Assembly: GCF_026914185.1 (NCBI RefSeq)
Contig: NC_070560.1
Span: 4,393,501 to 4,457,500 of the forward strand
Origin: Puccinia triticina
Taxonomy: Eukaryota > Basidiomycota > Pucciniomycetes > Pucciniales > Pucciniaceae
Direction: 5' to 3'
DNA length: 64,000 nt
The notes beneath the pieces are model-generated. The model was not told the origin of the DNA and searched no databases. It worked only from the letters and a program-made list of their open reading frames with translations. This document shows, piece by piece, positions 22,303 to 34,400 of the stretch. The translations under genes were made by a program, and so were the position numbers. The stretch's first letter is position 1. Every line of letters begins with the position of its first letter.

Positions 22303-22422
22303 GACAAGGTTGTCCGAGCATTGTCGAACAGAGTTTTTCCGCCATTTGCTGACCGCGGACTGCCGAACGCGGGCTGCCGAACGCGTCGGAGAAACTCTGT
22401 CTGAAAACTCGTCAAACTTGTC
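22303..22422. mobile_element. 120-bp MITE with TA duplication
   Basis: GACAAGGTTGTCCGAG at the left end and CTCGTCAAACTTGTC at the right end are imperfect inverted repeats (about 13 of 16), each flanked by TA. Inner segments CAGAGTTTTTCCG and CGGAGAAACTCTG pair as well. A GCCGAACGCG word is duplicated inside. Confidence 0.65.
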
Positions 22423-22696
22423 TAATCGGATAGTTGATGCACTGCTACGTAGCAGTGGTCGTCCCACCTCTGACTTTAACCAAGCCTCCCGGGACTAGGG
22501 GTGCAGAGCACCCCGCCCTTCGGAGGTCGCGCTTCGCGCCAGCCCAGGGCCCCCGAAGCGAGGAACTTGTAGTCAGCACCACCTAGTGCGTGGGGATGTA
22601 GCGGCGTGACCACTGCGTTGGACTTATAGGCCACATTTTGTAGTGTAGCGCAGCGGTTATAACAAGTTATAACATGAGTGAAAGCCGAGCTTAACA

Positions 22697-22759
22697 AAGC
22701 CTCACTGTGAGAGCCCCGAAGGGGCAGCCCCGCAGGGTCTCTGTCTCACAGAGAGGCTT
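22697..22759. repeat. GC-rich hairpin element, AAGCCTC family
   Basis: AAGCCTCACTGTGAGAG pairs with GTCTCACAGAGAGGCTT with two mismatches, around a core of GCCCCGAAGGGGC and GCCCCGCAGGG. Similar sequence starts near 22,488 (AAGCCTCCCGGGACTAGG) with CCCTTCGGAGGTCGCGCTTC inside. Confidence 0.65.
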
Positions 22760-23392
22760 ACCTGCAAAAACCTGTATCTGGCCTGAGAGCCCCAGGAATA
22801 TCAGCCTGTATCAGGCTTTTTTTCACTCTTTTCATTTTTAAACATCAACCATTGGCCCGTTGAGGTCGCCCTTTTAGAATCAGCTTTCATTTCTACATAA
22901 TAGCATGTATTCAGCACAATACCTACCCCCATCCCCTCAAAGAGAAATTGATGTAAAAAAACCCACTTTAGAGCCTATCCGGCCTGGTGTAGACCGGATA
23001 GCGCGTCCGGCCTAAACACATGAAAATAAGGTTGGACATCTCTACCGCAAGCTGCCTGCATGGGATGGCACTCTTTGAGAGACCAGTCATTTTTAAGTTA
23101 ATACCAAACGAACCCGTGAGAGCATGTCCAACGGCGACCTTCGGATGATCTGATGGCTTGTTCACATTGCTCAAGAAGAGCCCTCGCAAGAATGGCCGCT
23201 GAGCAGTCAGTGATGAATGGATTTACTTGAAAAAAGTTGTACAAGATAGCTAAGATCAAGGCCTACAGACTGGCACATGAGGCATGGAAATTGAAGCCGA
23301 AAGAGGGGAGTAAAAAGAGATGTAATTTCAAAAAACACAATTTTCTCTGTAAAACCCCGTCAGCCTCAGGCCAAGCATGGGACTTTAGTCAT

Positions 23393-23436
23393 AAGCCTCT
23401 CCTTCGGAGACGCTTCGCGCCTCCTCGGAGAGGCTT
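23393..23436. repeat. GC-rich hairpin element, AAGCCTC family
   Basis: AAGCCTCTCC pairs perfectly with GGAGAGGCTT around a CTTCGGAGACGCTTCGCGCC core. Both ends match the hairpin at 22,697-22,759 and the core word CGCTTCGCGCC matches 22,530. Confidence 0.7.
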
Positions 23437-23867
23437 AGTTAAGCTCGAACTCAAACCAGCTTCAGCTTCAAGCAACATCCTCTGTCTCACGCATTTGACA
23501 GATGGTGAGCAGATGATATTCTGTGCAAAACATTGCTGATGTTGAATTGCTGGTGTGTAAATCTTATCATCAGGCAAACAAAGCTCATTCACTGAGCCTT
23601 AAGGATAATGCCTGGAAGGAAATCTATCTCACTTCGGAACAAAGAATGTTAGTGCTTGCCATTTTCTTCCATCTTACATTGTATGATGAACCGCGACAAA
23701 GGTCAGTAACCATTATACATTCAGGTACATGAAGTTATCACAAGAAGGTATTGTTCATTTCTACGGCGTAAAATCGGATAAGAGATATACTCTATGGTCG
23801 ATCATCATGAATATTTTTCAGCATGAGAGGACAGAAGCTAGAAGGACTTGGTAGTTTGCCTTCTTTC

Positions 23868-25432
23868 TCAGACGACTTGGACTTTGGGCCATTTCAATTG
23901 AGGCCCGACTTGTCCAACACACATTTGACCAAGCTTGTGACCGATTTCGATACATTGATCGATCGACTTTTCGAGCACCAAGCCGCCCAAAACACCGCCT
24001 GCAAACGCGTCGCCTGCCCCGTTAGTGTCAACGATTTCCTCGTCCTTGAGGGGCGAGACTGGGACGATGAGAACGTGACCCGATTCGATTGCTTTCAACT
24101 CGGAAGAAGGTGAGAACGCGCTCTTGCTAGTGGAGGCGACAATCGTCGATTCGGCTCCTTGAGTAATAATTACTACACGTGGTCGAGTTTGCACTTCCTT
24201 GGCAAGTGCAGCAATACGGACAGCAATGGTTGGGAGATCCTTGGTCTGGGTAGCGTTTAGATTATCAGCAAATCGTTCATCATTAACTGTAGCGAAACGT
24301 GAAAAGGATGATGATAATTATAATCTTCACCCACGTCCCAATTGTGAGCTGCTGCGTAGGCTGCCGCTTCCGACTCATTGCCGAATAAGTAGTCGACGTA
24401 TGGCAAGAGTTGATCGACTTTGTCCTTGAAGAACTCGGCAATGAACGGTGCTGAAAGGTTCATTGTGAAAATCTGATTCGAATAGACGAGGCGATCAATG
24501 ACTGAGTAAATTAGGAAACGCAACAAAAAAACAACAAAATACCTTTTTGCTTTGGGCAGCTGCTTGGGCCAGCTCTAGAGAGCTTTCGATTCCATGAGTG
24601 AGGAAAAATCCACCAAGGTAGTAGATTTGCGCCTCTTCAATGGCCTTAAAACGCATAACACATTGGGCAATGATGAGATCAGGAAGCTGTTTGACTGTGA
24701 TAATTTCGAGATACTTACCTTGACCACTGGCTCGGTCTTCAGATGGGAGGGAGAAAACTTCTCGGCAGCTCCCAATTGAGTACACAAAGATCTAAAAGGA
24801 TCAGGGAAAATTAACCGGTCAGCACCAGATGATGAATCAATTAAATAAAAAAAAAAGCCAATAGCTGACCGATGATGACCTGTTATCAAACAAGCACAAG
24901 CGCCCGTGGGGAATTCCTTCACGACTTGGTATATTTCCTTGAGCCCGGCTTTCTTGTTGGCCTCTCGGAGTTGGTTAGCGAGCTCATCGTCACCCACAGC
25001 GCCAAGATAAGCGGTGGAGTTATCTGGCAAGATGTATTGCGCACATCGTGCCGCGTTTTGGGCGGCCCCTCCGGCAACATAGACTGGCGACATCGAGGCG
25101 ACCTCCGCATAGCTAAGTCGAGTATCACCCAGTTTCCGAAAGCCGTTCTTGTCAAGCACAGTGTCTTTTCTGATTTATGGAAACGCGGGATGGGATTCAT
25201 ACGGACATTCCTTTCTGCGAGTCATTAACGAGAACGGCATCGTTGGCCTTGAGGCCGTACTTGTCTAGCATCTTTTGGTCCGTGCTGATTTGCATATCCA
25301 GCAAGGCTGGACAAAAAAAGAGTTAGTCAGTTTCATGAGACCGGCATCATGATGAAAGCTGGGAAATTTAGCTTGATATAAGTGAATCGACTCACGGTTT
25401 CCCATTGCGAGCAGTTTCGTTGAAGACGACAT
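23868..25432 (-). CDS. ADO1: adenosine kinase (PfkB/ribokinase family)
   Basis: The protein starts MSSSTKLLAMGNP and continues LLDMQISTDQKMLDKYGLKANDAVLV, then GIYAEVASMSPVYVAGGAAQN (the N-terminal PfkB signature), TAYLGAVGDDELAN, TGHHRSLCTQLGAAEKF, AQIYYLGGFFLTHGIESSLE, FTMNLSAPFIAEFFKDKVD, LLPYVDYLFGNESEAAAYA, VVIITQGAEST and the C-terminal signature VDTNGAGDAFAGGVLGGLV with catalytic Asp in GAGD. About seven exons with GT-AG introns; the second intron seems to use a weak donor GTCCGT (about 25,203) that joins KG to IYAEV, a join that fits the family exactly. The enzyme phosphorylates adenosine to AMP, in purine salvage and in support of the methyl cycle. No lesion seen; promoter region at 25,433-25,700. 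Confidence 0.9.
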
Positions 25433-27700
25433 GTTTTCACGGTTGATTTTTGAAAGATGAATCTGTTGAGCGATGATGGATATCAATGAGATGGCCGTTG
25501 TTGACTCTTCGGGGCCCTTTTTAAAGTCCGATCGAGCGGCAGCAGCAAGGGGTCACGCGTCCTGCACAGCACTGCAACTGATATGATCGGCGCTGCGGCG
25601 CTGTCCGCAGTAGCGCAAGTCCATGCGGCCGCCTTTCTTTTTCCAAAGGGGACTTGCGCAGGAGAGGCGAGGTATGCATGCAGATGGACATTATATCCTC
25701 AAGTAACGTAACAAGAAAGTAACACATGAAAACTTCAAAGCTGAATATTTCAAAGGGAAAAAACGTGGTGTTGACTTGTGAATGCTTTCCAATTTAGGTC
25801 AATACTGTCGATTTGGATGCTGGGCCTGAAGGGAGATACATATTTTGAGTCGTCAGGTTAAAACATCAAATTGCTATAGCCCAAAATGAAAAGTCAAGAT
25901 GACTTATCTTCGCCCCAACACCTCCACGTTGCAGTCCCACCAAGTATCAGCGGGCTTCTTGCAATGAGAGTGCTAACATGTGTCCGAACGATAGCTGCTC
26001 TTCCCTTGCTACACTTCTTGCGCGCAGCGGTGAGGCAGAAAATGGACTCAAAGGGAAACAGTTCTTTTTTTTTCGATCTTGTGCTCTCAATCAAATAGTC
26101 AGGGCAATTTCCCTGTCCGTCACCCGTAAAAAGATTTCAAACAACTGAAAATAATGATTTCTCCGTTTAACCATTTGTATTTACAAGCTAATAGTTAAAG
26201 ATGAGAAATATAATAGGACAGAAGCTTTTACCTGAAAGCAACACTGGAGGGTGCTTGCTTAGGGCTCTTCTGTCCGGTTGCTTGAGTCTGAGTCTGATGG
26301 CGTTAAACATGAGATCAGGGTCTGTCTGAACGTAAATACAATACTAGAGCCGATCTCTCCGTTAGCTCTTGATCTTACGCCACGCTGCGCTGTTCTGTGT
26401 CTTGTACTCACTGAGACAGAGACCAATCAGCGTAGCAGCTTGGTCTTATCCTGTCGGAACGGATGGTCTTGTTGTGAGTCTGTTTGTTGATTGCGCAACG
26501 TTCTGAGTCAGTTTTCTTCTGTCTCTTTGTTCTGTCTTAGCTGTGTTTCTTCTGCTTACCGGGCGCTTGGGCTTCCGATAGTCTTACGAGTAGGTCTTGT
26601 TTCTTTCTGGGTCCGAGTCAATCCGCAAGAGTTCTATGGCAGAAAGATAAGACCTAGTCAGCCTTATTTCTAAGTCTTCTATAATCTAGCTCTTGGAACA
26701 TACAAGGTTGGTCTTTCTTGTTTGTTTGGCTGGGCTTTGACCTGTGCGGTTCTTGCTGGTTGATCCGCGGCTGCGATCGTCACTACGATGTTCGTCAGCT
26801 TATGGTCTGGGGCTTTGTGCTGCGAAAGGGGCTTAATCAGCTTACCTTTCTTAGCTGCTGGGCTTGGTCTGGTTGCGAGCTTCCTTGCGGAATGCTGCGC
26901 GTCTGGGGTTAACCGCGCGAGCTTCCTTGCGGGTAGCTGCGGGTGGGGGTCTGGGTCCATAATCCTACAACCCGGACCCAAAATCAGCGAGCTTGTCGTG
27001 GGTTGAGAGGTCAGAGTCTTCAGTCAAACATTCACCTGGAAATTTTTTGCGACAAATCTTGTTCCAGCCAACTTGAGACAAAGGGCCTCGGAGTCGCTTA
27101 GATTGGGGCTCAAGGCGGCTCTCGAGAAGTTTTGCTCAGCGCGTTGTTCCACCGTTCATCAAGATACATGCGCGCCGCGGAAACAGGCGCAAATTGGTTT
27201 CAGTTCGAGGCAGAGAGTCATCGGGGGTTACCCACTCATGGTGCTCTCAACGAGAGGCTTTGCCCATCGTACAAATTTTAACTACACCTACTGAGCGAAG
27301 AACTTAAACCTGCAGTATTGGTCTTGATACCACTGCAGTCATACTGGAGTTCTGTACTTCCAATTGGTGGATGAGACTATTAACATGATCATTCATCACT
27401 TGCCGTTGAGACCAGTCACTGATAAACGGCTGGGCAGGGCTAACACTACGGAAATAGGTATTTACGTAACCGGTGGAGGTGACGTGTCAAGGCCCCAAGT
27501 TTGCCCAACTGCAACCTGTTAAAACGGGTGCAGAACATCAGTTATGCAAACATTTCGAAAATAAACCAGGAAGTACGCATGATTTGGCGTTGACCCTGTG
27601 TCATGACGGGCCGAGGCTCCAATCGGGGTTCGGTTGGAGGAAACTGGGGTGACTGTCATGCCTGACGGTACCTTCCCAACCGTGATTCGACAACACTTCA
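25433..27700. other. no supportable gene
   Basis: Scattered frames of 60-100 residues on both strands carry no family signature. GAGCTTCCTTGCGG is repeated directly near 26,878 and 26,919 within a GC-rich island. CTGAGTCTGA and TCTGTC words make a low-complexity stretch at 26.27-26.65 kb. Confidence 0.4.
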
Positions 27701-27707
27701 GACTCTG

Positions 27708-28113
27708 TTAGGGCGACTCCGGCTTCAACATCACCCGTAATCCGACGTTTGATTCAACATGTCGATTGTCCGTCGGGACAAGACTGGACTGGCAGTGTAC
27801 CACTACCCTCAAGTTGCAACACTTTGGCCGATGGGGCCTAGTCATCAATATTCTGATGTTTCCTCGTCCCGTAATAAAATCAGCTCGAATACTATCACCC
27901 AAGCTGAGGTCTAGAGAGGCAGGCAGGCCGGGTACAGTCGATCCCACTTTTGCGTGTACCGACGGCAAAATCCGAAACCAACCCAATCTTAAACCCGGCA
28001 GATGCGCGACCGGCCATCTCCCTGCTACGTTACCAACATCCGCAGAGATACATATAGACTCAAGGCATGCAATGTCCACAATACTCGACATGTTAGGACT
28101 TTCGATGACCTGA
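27708..28113. other. mutually overlapping long frames on both strands, coding status unresolved
   Basis: A 127-residue minus frame and a 115-residue plus frame overlap almost completely in a GC-moderate stretch. At most one can be real; neither has a motif I recognise or splice support. Confidence 0.25.
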
Positions 28114-28658
28114 AAAGCAGATGCCTTGAGACTTGAGCCTCGATGGCACCAGTGCTATGGGGTTGCATCTTCAGATTAGTAAAAAGAATGACCGAGAGAA
28201 ACGTAATGTGAATTGTAGTTGGGTCAGTAAGTCCCAACTGGTGCCCATATGGTCCAGGGGCATTGTTTTGAAGATCTATCGTGCAGTTGCTATCTCCACG
28301 TGTCTTGACCTCGAAATGTGCTTAAAAGGCACCTATGAATTCGTGAGATGGAGTTTGTTTCTTCATCAGTCAATCATCCCTTTTATTTGGATACATTTTC
28401 TAAAGGAAGGTGGGTCGAATTTCTGATTTTACTCATCCATCTGCTTCTCGTACAACACAGCTGATATAGTTTACCTTACTTCAGCCCCTAATTTCATATT
28501 AATCAAAGCTTTAAAAGCGCTAACAGACAACCCTCGCAATGCTCCTCGCCTTAAAAGCCATTTTAGTTGAGCTTCCGTAACTTCTTCGAGTTGATTCTTT
28601 GGTTTAGTACTCGGCTGATGCGCTGACTTATCCATGAAAACCCATCTCAACATAGGTC

Positions 28659-28952
28659 TTGGTGGAATTGTTCCACTTGATTCCAAGCTCAAGCTCGATG
28701 GCCTTACATAAACGGGCGGAGTTTCACCCAATTTCAGAGGCCGCATGCGGCTATGATGCGCCACTCATCCCGGTGCGAGCAGTTACTGATCAAGGGGAGA
28801 TTGTAGAAATACCGTTGGTCAAGCCAGTTGCACGCGAAGTACTAGCTAATCAAGAAGAGGCTAGATGGGAAGCTGAAGATATGGACTCTGGAAAACGATG
28901 GTATCCTGTTGAGGAATGGAAAAAGGTTGAGTTCAGGTTACCCCTTGTCTGA
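28659..28952 (+). CDS. hypothetical protein fragment
   Basis: The frame has a fairly protein-like acidic/amphipathic end (DQGEIVEIPLVKPVAREVLA, EEARWEAEDMDSGKRWYPVEE). A minus frame overlaps part of it (28471-28764: EEVTEAQLKWLLRRGALRGL), also with good composition, so orientation is not settled. No family recognised. Confidence 0.25.
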   Translation: MVELFHLIPSSSSMALHKRAEFHPISEAACGYDAPLIPVRAVTDQGEIVEIPLVKPVAREVLANQEEARWEAEDMDSGKRWYPVEEWKKVEFRLPLV

Positions 28953-28959
28953 ATTAAAA

Positions 28960-29480
28960 CCAATGCTGATCAAGCCGGGTCCGTGTTTATTCAGATGCAT
29001 GTTGGGCCACACACCTATTACGACAACCTCCAGACTGTCAAAGAATTTTTCTCGCGCCCAGCTGTACAATTGTTTACCTCTTTGAATGCTGCCTATTTTT
29101 TAGACAGCCATTTTTTCGATGGTAATTTCTTGAGATGGATTCGCCAATCATTAGCTTTGTGAACTAGGCCTTGTGGCAATTTTGTGACTTCCTTTGTCGC
29201 CATTGAATTATCACACACATTCAATCACTCGCAGCTGTTTTACCTTTGCTTTTGTGATATTCATAAAAATAATTCCTGCATTGATTTTTGCTTTTCTTTC
29301 AGATTTCTTGCAAACTTGTTTTTCTCAGGCCCTAACTGTGTGAAATAAGGAAAACTATCCATCAGTTCCTTTTTAGATGACATGAGTTCAATTACATAGA
29401 AGTGCATTCATACCACAAGATTTTTGTGTTGTTTTCTCCTTCACATTTGAGCTTTAAAGTATGTAGCACTTCAAAAAAAA
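28960..29480. other. AT-rich gene-free stretch ending in an A tract
   Basis: No credible frame. An uninterrupted A tract of 19 bases ends at about 29,491, directly before the left arm of the foldback repeat; this could be a retroposed poly(A) tail. Confidence 0.4.
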
Positions 29481-29498
29481 AAAAAAAAAAAGAGCGGG

Positions 29499-30640
29499 TC
29501 AACTGAAAGCAGTTGACATGCAGAAGCTTGAGGGAAGCTTGTGGTGTTACACCAGCCTTTCTTGCAGGGATTGCTCAACTAAGCTTCAATGCACAGTCAC
29601 TGGGTAAATTGCACAGTTTCTGTGTCAAAAAATCCATTATGTAAACAGGTGGAGTTAAAATAGAAACTTGGTTAGAGCATCCTGCATTTCAAATGTGAGA
29701 ATTTGATCCAGTTTTTTTGCAGTGTAAAAAGCTGTGTGCAAATTGTGTTTCCTGGATTTTTGCACTTCTTCCAAGTTTCTCCTTTGAATTTTAGTATGGA
29801 TTTGTTATCACATTCAGGATTCGCCAACACCTTACTGGCATGAAGCACTGCAAGAAAAATCCAAGCAACTGCTAGCAGTTGACACGTGGGTTACTGTTGA
29901 GTTTTTTTTTTGCCACGACAGTCTTGTGAAACTTCACTCGCCTGCGCTCCCTTGCTTCAAGCCTTCTCTCCGGTCTCAGGATTCTCTGTTGATTCCCTTC
30001 CTTCGACCGCTCTTGTCTCGACTTCGATCAGACTCTCAACCCTCAAGCTCCGTCTCGACATCGCTCAAGATCAAGCTTCGTCTTGACATCGTTCAAGACT
30101 CAAACTTCCTTCTGTTCTCGACATTGCTCAAGTTTCTCATCAAACTCTCGATCGGCTCTTCTCTCCAATTTGGTGAGAAAAGAACAGCGATAAACCTCGG
30201 TCCACCTCTCCCTTGGCTAATCTCTATTTCTTTTCTTATCTCTTTATCATCACTAGTGTCCTTGTTCTCAGTATTCCTTCTCCTGTCATTGGTTGTCTCA
30301 GAATCTCTATTCTCTTGTGGTGGTAATTCTCTTTCTTATTTTCTTCTAATGTTTTTCTCTCCTTCTTTCTTGAATATTCTAATGTGTTTCTTCAGTCTGG
30401 TTCTTATTTCACAGCAATACAGTTAAAATCTTCACAGTTGCTGCTGCGGAACTGCTGTTCTAGCTCCACCCAAACACACATAAATGTTTTCTGCATAGTC
30501 ACTTTGCATGATGCACAGTGACTGTGCATTGAGGCTTGTTCAACAGTAAGCCTTGACAAAGGCTTGTGTAATACCACAAGCTTGCTTGGAGTTCTCACAT
30601 GTCAACTGCTGGCAGTTGCTTGGCTTTTTCTTGCAGTAAA
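29499..30640. mobile_element. foldback element with about 130-bp inverted arms
   Basis: The left arm (29499-29625) and right arm (30500-30640, inverted) share GCAGTTGACATG, AAGCTTGTGGT(G/A)TTACAC(C/A)AG and CAATGCACAGTCACTG in the same order at about 75-80% identity. A third partial copy of the arm (GCAAGAAAAATCCAAGCAAC) lies at about 29,850. The 166-residue frame between the arms (29926-30426) is CT-rich low complexity and probably non-coding. Confidence 0.6.
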
Positions 30641-30863
30641 GTGCAATCCTGAAATCTGAAAAGATCAAAAGTGATGTGAAACTGAAACAAGGCTGAAAGT
30701 GACGGTAGATTTTCCACCATATTGTCAATCTCATCCCCCTTTGAGAAAACATCCAACTTGGGTAGAATTTTCAGCGATATTCCACCAGATTTTGTCTGGA
30801 ATCCTGACATCTGAAAAGGTTGAAACAGGGATGAACCCTAACTTAGCTAATTCCCTCTTTAGA

Positions 30864-30911
30864 GGTGCCTTGGCACCAGCAAAGCTTGGGGGGCACTCCC
30901 AAGGGAGTGCC
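30864..30911. repeat. double palindrome, GGTGCC/GGCACC and GGCACTCCC/GGGAGTGCC
   Basis: GGTGCCTTGGCACC (30864-30877) is followed by GGCACTCCCAAGGGAGTGCC (30892-30911). The flank TACCTTGAATTTTTTTCATA resembles the minus-strand flank of the similar palindrome at 54,288. Confidence 0.65.
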
Positions 30912-31148
30912 TACCTTGAATTTTTTTCATAACTTGGTGCAATGTCTACTACATCATATGTATAATCAAACATGAAATGATATACAAATATATATGAAGT
31001 ATCCATAACTCAGCTGGAACTCATCTGTAACTCAGTAGTAACTAAACTGGACCACAGAACACAAAGTGTCTGTAACCAAAGTTTAACTAAAGTGACTAAA
31101 GCACCACTTACATGCTGTTTGTACCGGAGGGTGACATCAATCTAACTG

Positions 31149-31433
31149 GTGAAGCTTGGTAATACCAATCAAATTGTACCTTGGGAAGGCTGTGGGCATA
31201 AGTATCATCAAAGATGCATCCAACCCATACTGGATGTGAAAGAAAGTTGCCCACAATTTGGACAGTCATTTTCAAGAAAAATGCTCAGCCTACAATCTTT
31301 CAGTAGAACTGATGATGCTAACAATCTTATTGCTTGTATGTTTATTGTAAGTTTTATATGTTTGGTTGGAACTATGATTCTTGATTTTTTGTTTGATGAT
31401 AGATCTTTGAGAAAGCCCTTGTGTCCTTGTTGA
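31149..31433 (+). pseudogene. RING-H2 finger fragment with a membrane segment
   Basis: The frame contains VPWEGCGHKYHQRCIQPIL and DVKESCP, matching the middle and second half of a RING-H2 domain (C-x-H-x2-H-x2-C...C-P). The first Cys pair and the last Cys (CP-Q-F in place of CP-x-C) are missing, so zinc ligation would fail. A hydrophobic helix (LIACMFIVSFICLVGTMILD) follows. It is probably a decayed or captured E3-ligase fragment; it lies 240 bp from the double palindrome at 30.9 kb. Confidence 0.5.
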
Positions 31434-34400
31434 TATTGGATTCAAAATACTGTACTGATTTTTTTCAGAGGGATTTTGTATCTGCCATTTGGGTAGTCCA
31501 TCTCACCTGCATGCGCCTCAGCATGTCATCAACCTATCAGCATATTTCCTATAAAAAAGAGGATGACCACCTGATTCTGTTTACATTTTATCTACATTTT
31601 TGGCCTATAAAGCCTCTCATTAGGTTACTTCTATTCTTTTATTTCTATCTATTTTTTTCCCACAAAGGCTTGAAATGTTTCCATTTTTTCTGCTTTGAGT
31701 ATTATGCATACTTTTTTTTTTATTGTTCAAGTTGAAATCTGTTCATGAAAGTCACTAGCTATTTACAAGCCTGAGACAGAAAATCAAAATGAGAGATGCT
31801 CTTACCTAAGAGCAGAGGTAATGATGTGGACAACAAAAGAATTGAGAACAGGTTGAAATAGATCTTTCTTTCAATTCCAAATGCTGTTGTCTGATCTTTT
31901 CTCATCAATCCTTACCCAAGTCTGTCAATCATCTGTCTTCTTTGCTGATGCCCAATTATGTTTCTGATCTTAGTGGCTCATTCTGCCAGACTGCAGAGCC
32001 ACCAATTTTGTATTTTACCCTCCAAAATGAGGTCAAATCCAAGTATATTAAAGACAGCCTATCACAAAAACAAAGTTCATGGGTTCACCCTACAACTTTA
32101 CCAAAAAACCAAAAAAAAAAAACACAAATTCCACATATATGTAGGTAGTTTACAAATTTCATAGATTACAAATTCAACCACAGCACCACCATCCTTCCCT
32201 GTCTAGCAGGGTTCAAAAACAGTGGGCAGATGACCCCCAGCGCGCAACAGATATAGATCTGGCATTATGCCATGGGGGGGCACCAAATTTGACCCCTAAA
32301 ACCGTGCAAGTGCAACAGCGGAGGGGGGTGAGGACGAACCGCACACTGGAATTACAGTGGCAGAGGACGCCTGGGGGTAAAAGGAAAGATGAAACCCTTC
32401 GTTTTATAGACCGTCCAACAGCAATGCTACAGTACAAGTGCCTTGACAACGGTACCACCTAGCGCCACCGCCAAACTTCCTGATTTGCGCAGCCATACCG
32501 TGAGGCCTTGACGACCACCTTGGCATTCTCAACCAGAGCCACCAAGCTCGACGAGTCACAACTGGACTTGTTAAGCAATGGTAATCAAGACAAGATACAT
32601 GCACAGGCCGCCGTGGCGCGCAATGGCCAGCCAACGTCTTGGCGCAAGTATGCGTCCCTGGAGCTGTAGGTAACTCATGAGTCATACCCCTCAACTATCT
32701 CTCTCCGCCCTCTGGTTCGCCCTCTCCGCCCAATCAGGACCTGCTCGGTCGCGCAAAACTCCACCGGAAAATTAGCAATAGCAGATCAAACGCGAGCACT
32801 TCTCCATCCATGAGGGCCCCTCCCCCGTCCGAGAACCCCACAATCTCAAATATGCCTGATCCTCAGCTTTTGTTGAACTATTTATTCAAGCAAAGACTTG
32901 GTTGGAACCCTTCAAACAACAATCAAGGCAAGGGACCATCTTTTTATTCCCATGAACATCCCCAAAGAAACAACCTTCCGCACACATATCACTGGCAAAA
33001 CAGTGAGATCCTCCGCGACAAACTGGAGACGCACGGAGGCTACCCCCCATATCGACGGACCCGCTCTGGCTAAATCCGCCCCACGCGACGGTTGCTCCCC
33101 AAAATATTGGACAGGCTAATTTTGCTAGCATGATTGCCAAGATGCGCCTCCAACAAGAGGAGGATTGCGCTGAACACGCAAGATTGCGCCACCAATCTTG
33201 TCTGGATGGAAAATCCAAGCATTGTGTGATCGACGACTTCCTCTTTGACCTATGCCCTGTCCCCTCGATCCCCCACCACTGTTGAGGATTCGGAGGAGGA
33301 CCTGCCGCGCGCCTCCTTCTCCCGACTGGGCTTTCATCCTCGGAGTCAATTCTGTCTGCGCCGCCCTGAAACTATGAACAGAGATGATGCATGCACATTC
33401 AAACTGACTTACCTGATGGTGCTATCTAGATTGATGGGACAAAAAAATGGACAACATAGTATCAGATACAAATGATTTGTTGAGTTAATGGCACAAGTGA
33501 AAGAATAATTAAACCTTTCACTTATTTTGATTGTTAAGTATAAATCCAAAGAATTTGAGTGTAGAAAATCAAAGTGAGCATTTGCAAGTTGAATCTAATT
33601 TGGGGGGGGAGGGGTTTGGATATGCTTTGGCAGAAAATTTGAAATGAGAGCACAAACATGGGGGATCTCCACTTGTTGTCATATGTTCTGTGACCAGAGA
33701 TCTCACCCAGTACTCATTTGAATGTACTTGACACCTGTAGGGGAGGAATTCCAGGCTTACAACAAGTCCTCGCGTGTGGGTGCTGGGTGCGGGTGCGGGT
33801 GCCATGATTTGGGGCTGAAAAACAGGCAAGTACTTGTACCAAGTACTCTCCATACACCCATGGCTTGTATTTGTTGCACCACAGTTGGACTATTCCTGCC
33901 ATGGGTGCAGCCCAGATTTCCTTCCACCCTCTTGTCACCAATTTACATATCATCAACACCATGGCAGGTAGGGATTGCCACTTTGCATCCGGGTACCCGT
34001 GCGTTTTTGGATACCCCCGGCATTTATTAGCCATCTCTCAACCCCCGCTGTGCTGCACTTTTTTTTTTGGCAAAGAAAATGGTTACATCATTTCTGGCAT
34101 AAAACATGATAAATAGGAAGCAATGTTTTCACCATCCGCTAAAGAAATACAGTGAAGTGTGAAGCGCCGCGGCTTTGGTGGCCACTTTGCTTCTCCAAAA
34201 ATAGTGGCCTGCCTGCTATGCTACCACATTTTGGGCTGGCTATGCTACCACATTTTGTGCTGGTGGAAAAATTGGAGACTCTTTACTTTTAGTGGTAGTG
34301 CAGTGTTGGCCCTGTTTCCCTACCGCTTTTTGGGCTGGCTGCGTGGTGGTCCCCCGCTGCGCTGCGCCAAATGGCTGCTTTTTTCAGTGCAGCAGTTGCA

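Noticed and set aside
29926..30426. 166-residue frame between foldback arms
   Set aside because: CT-rich low complexity giving Leu/Ser/Phe runs; no motif and no splice context.
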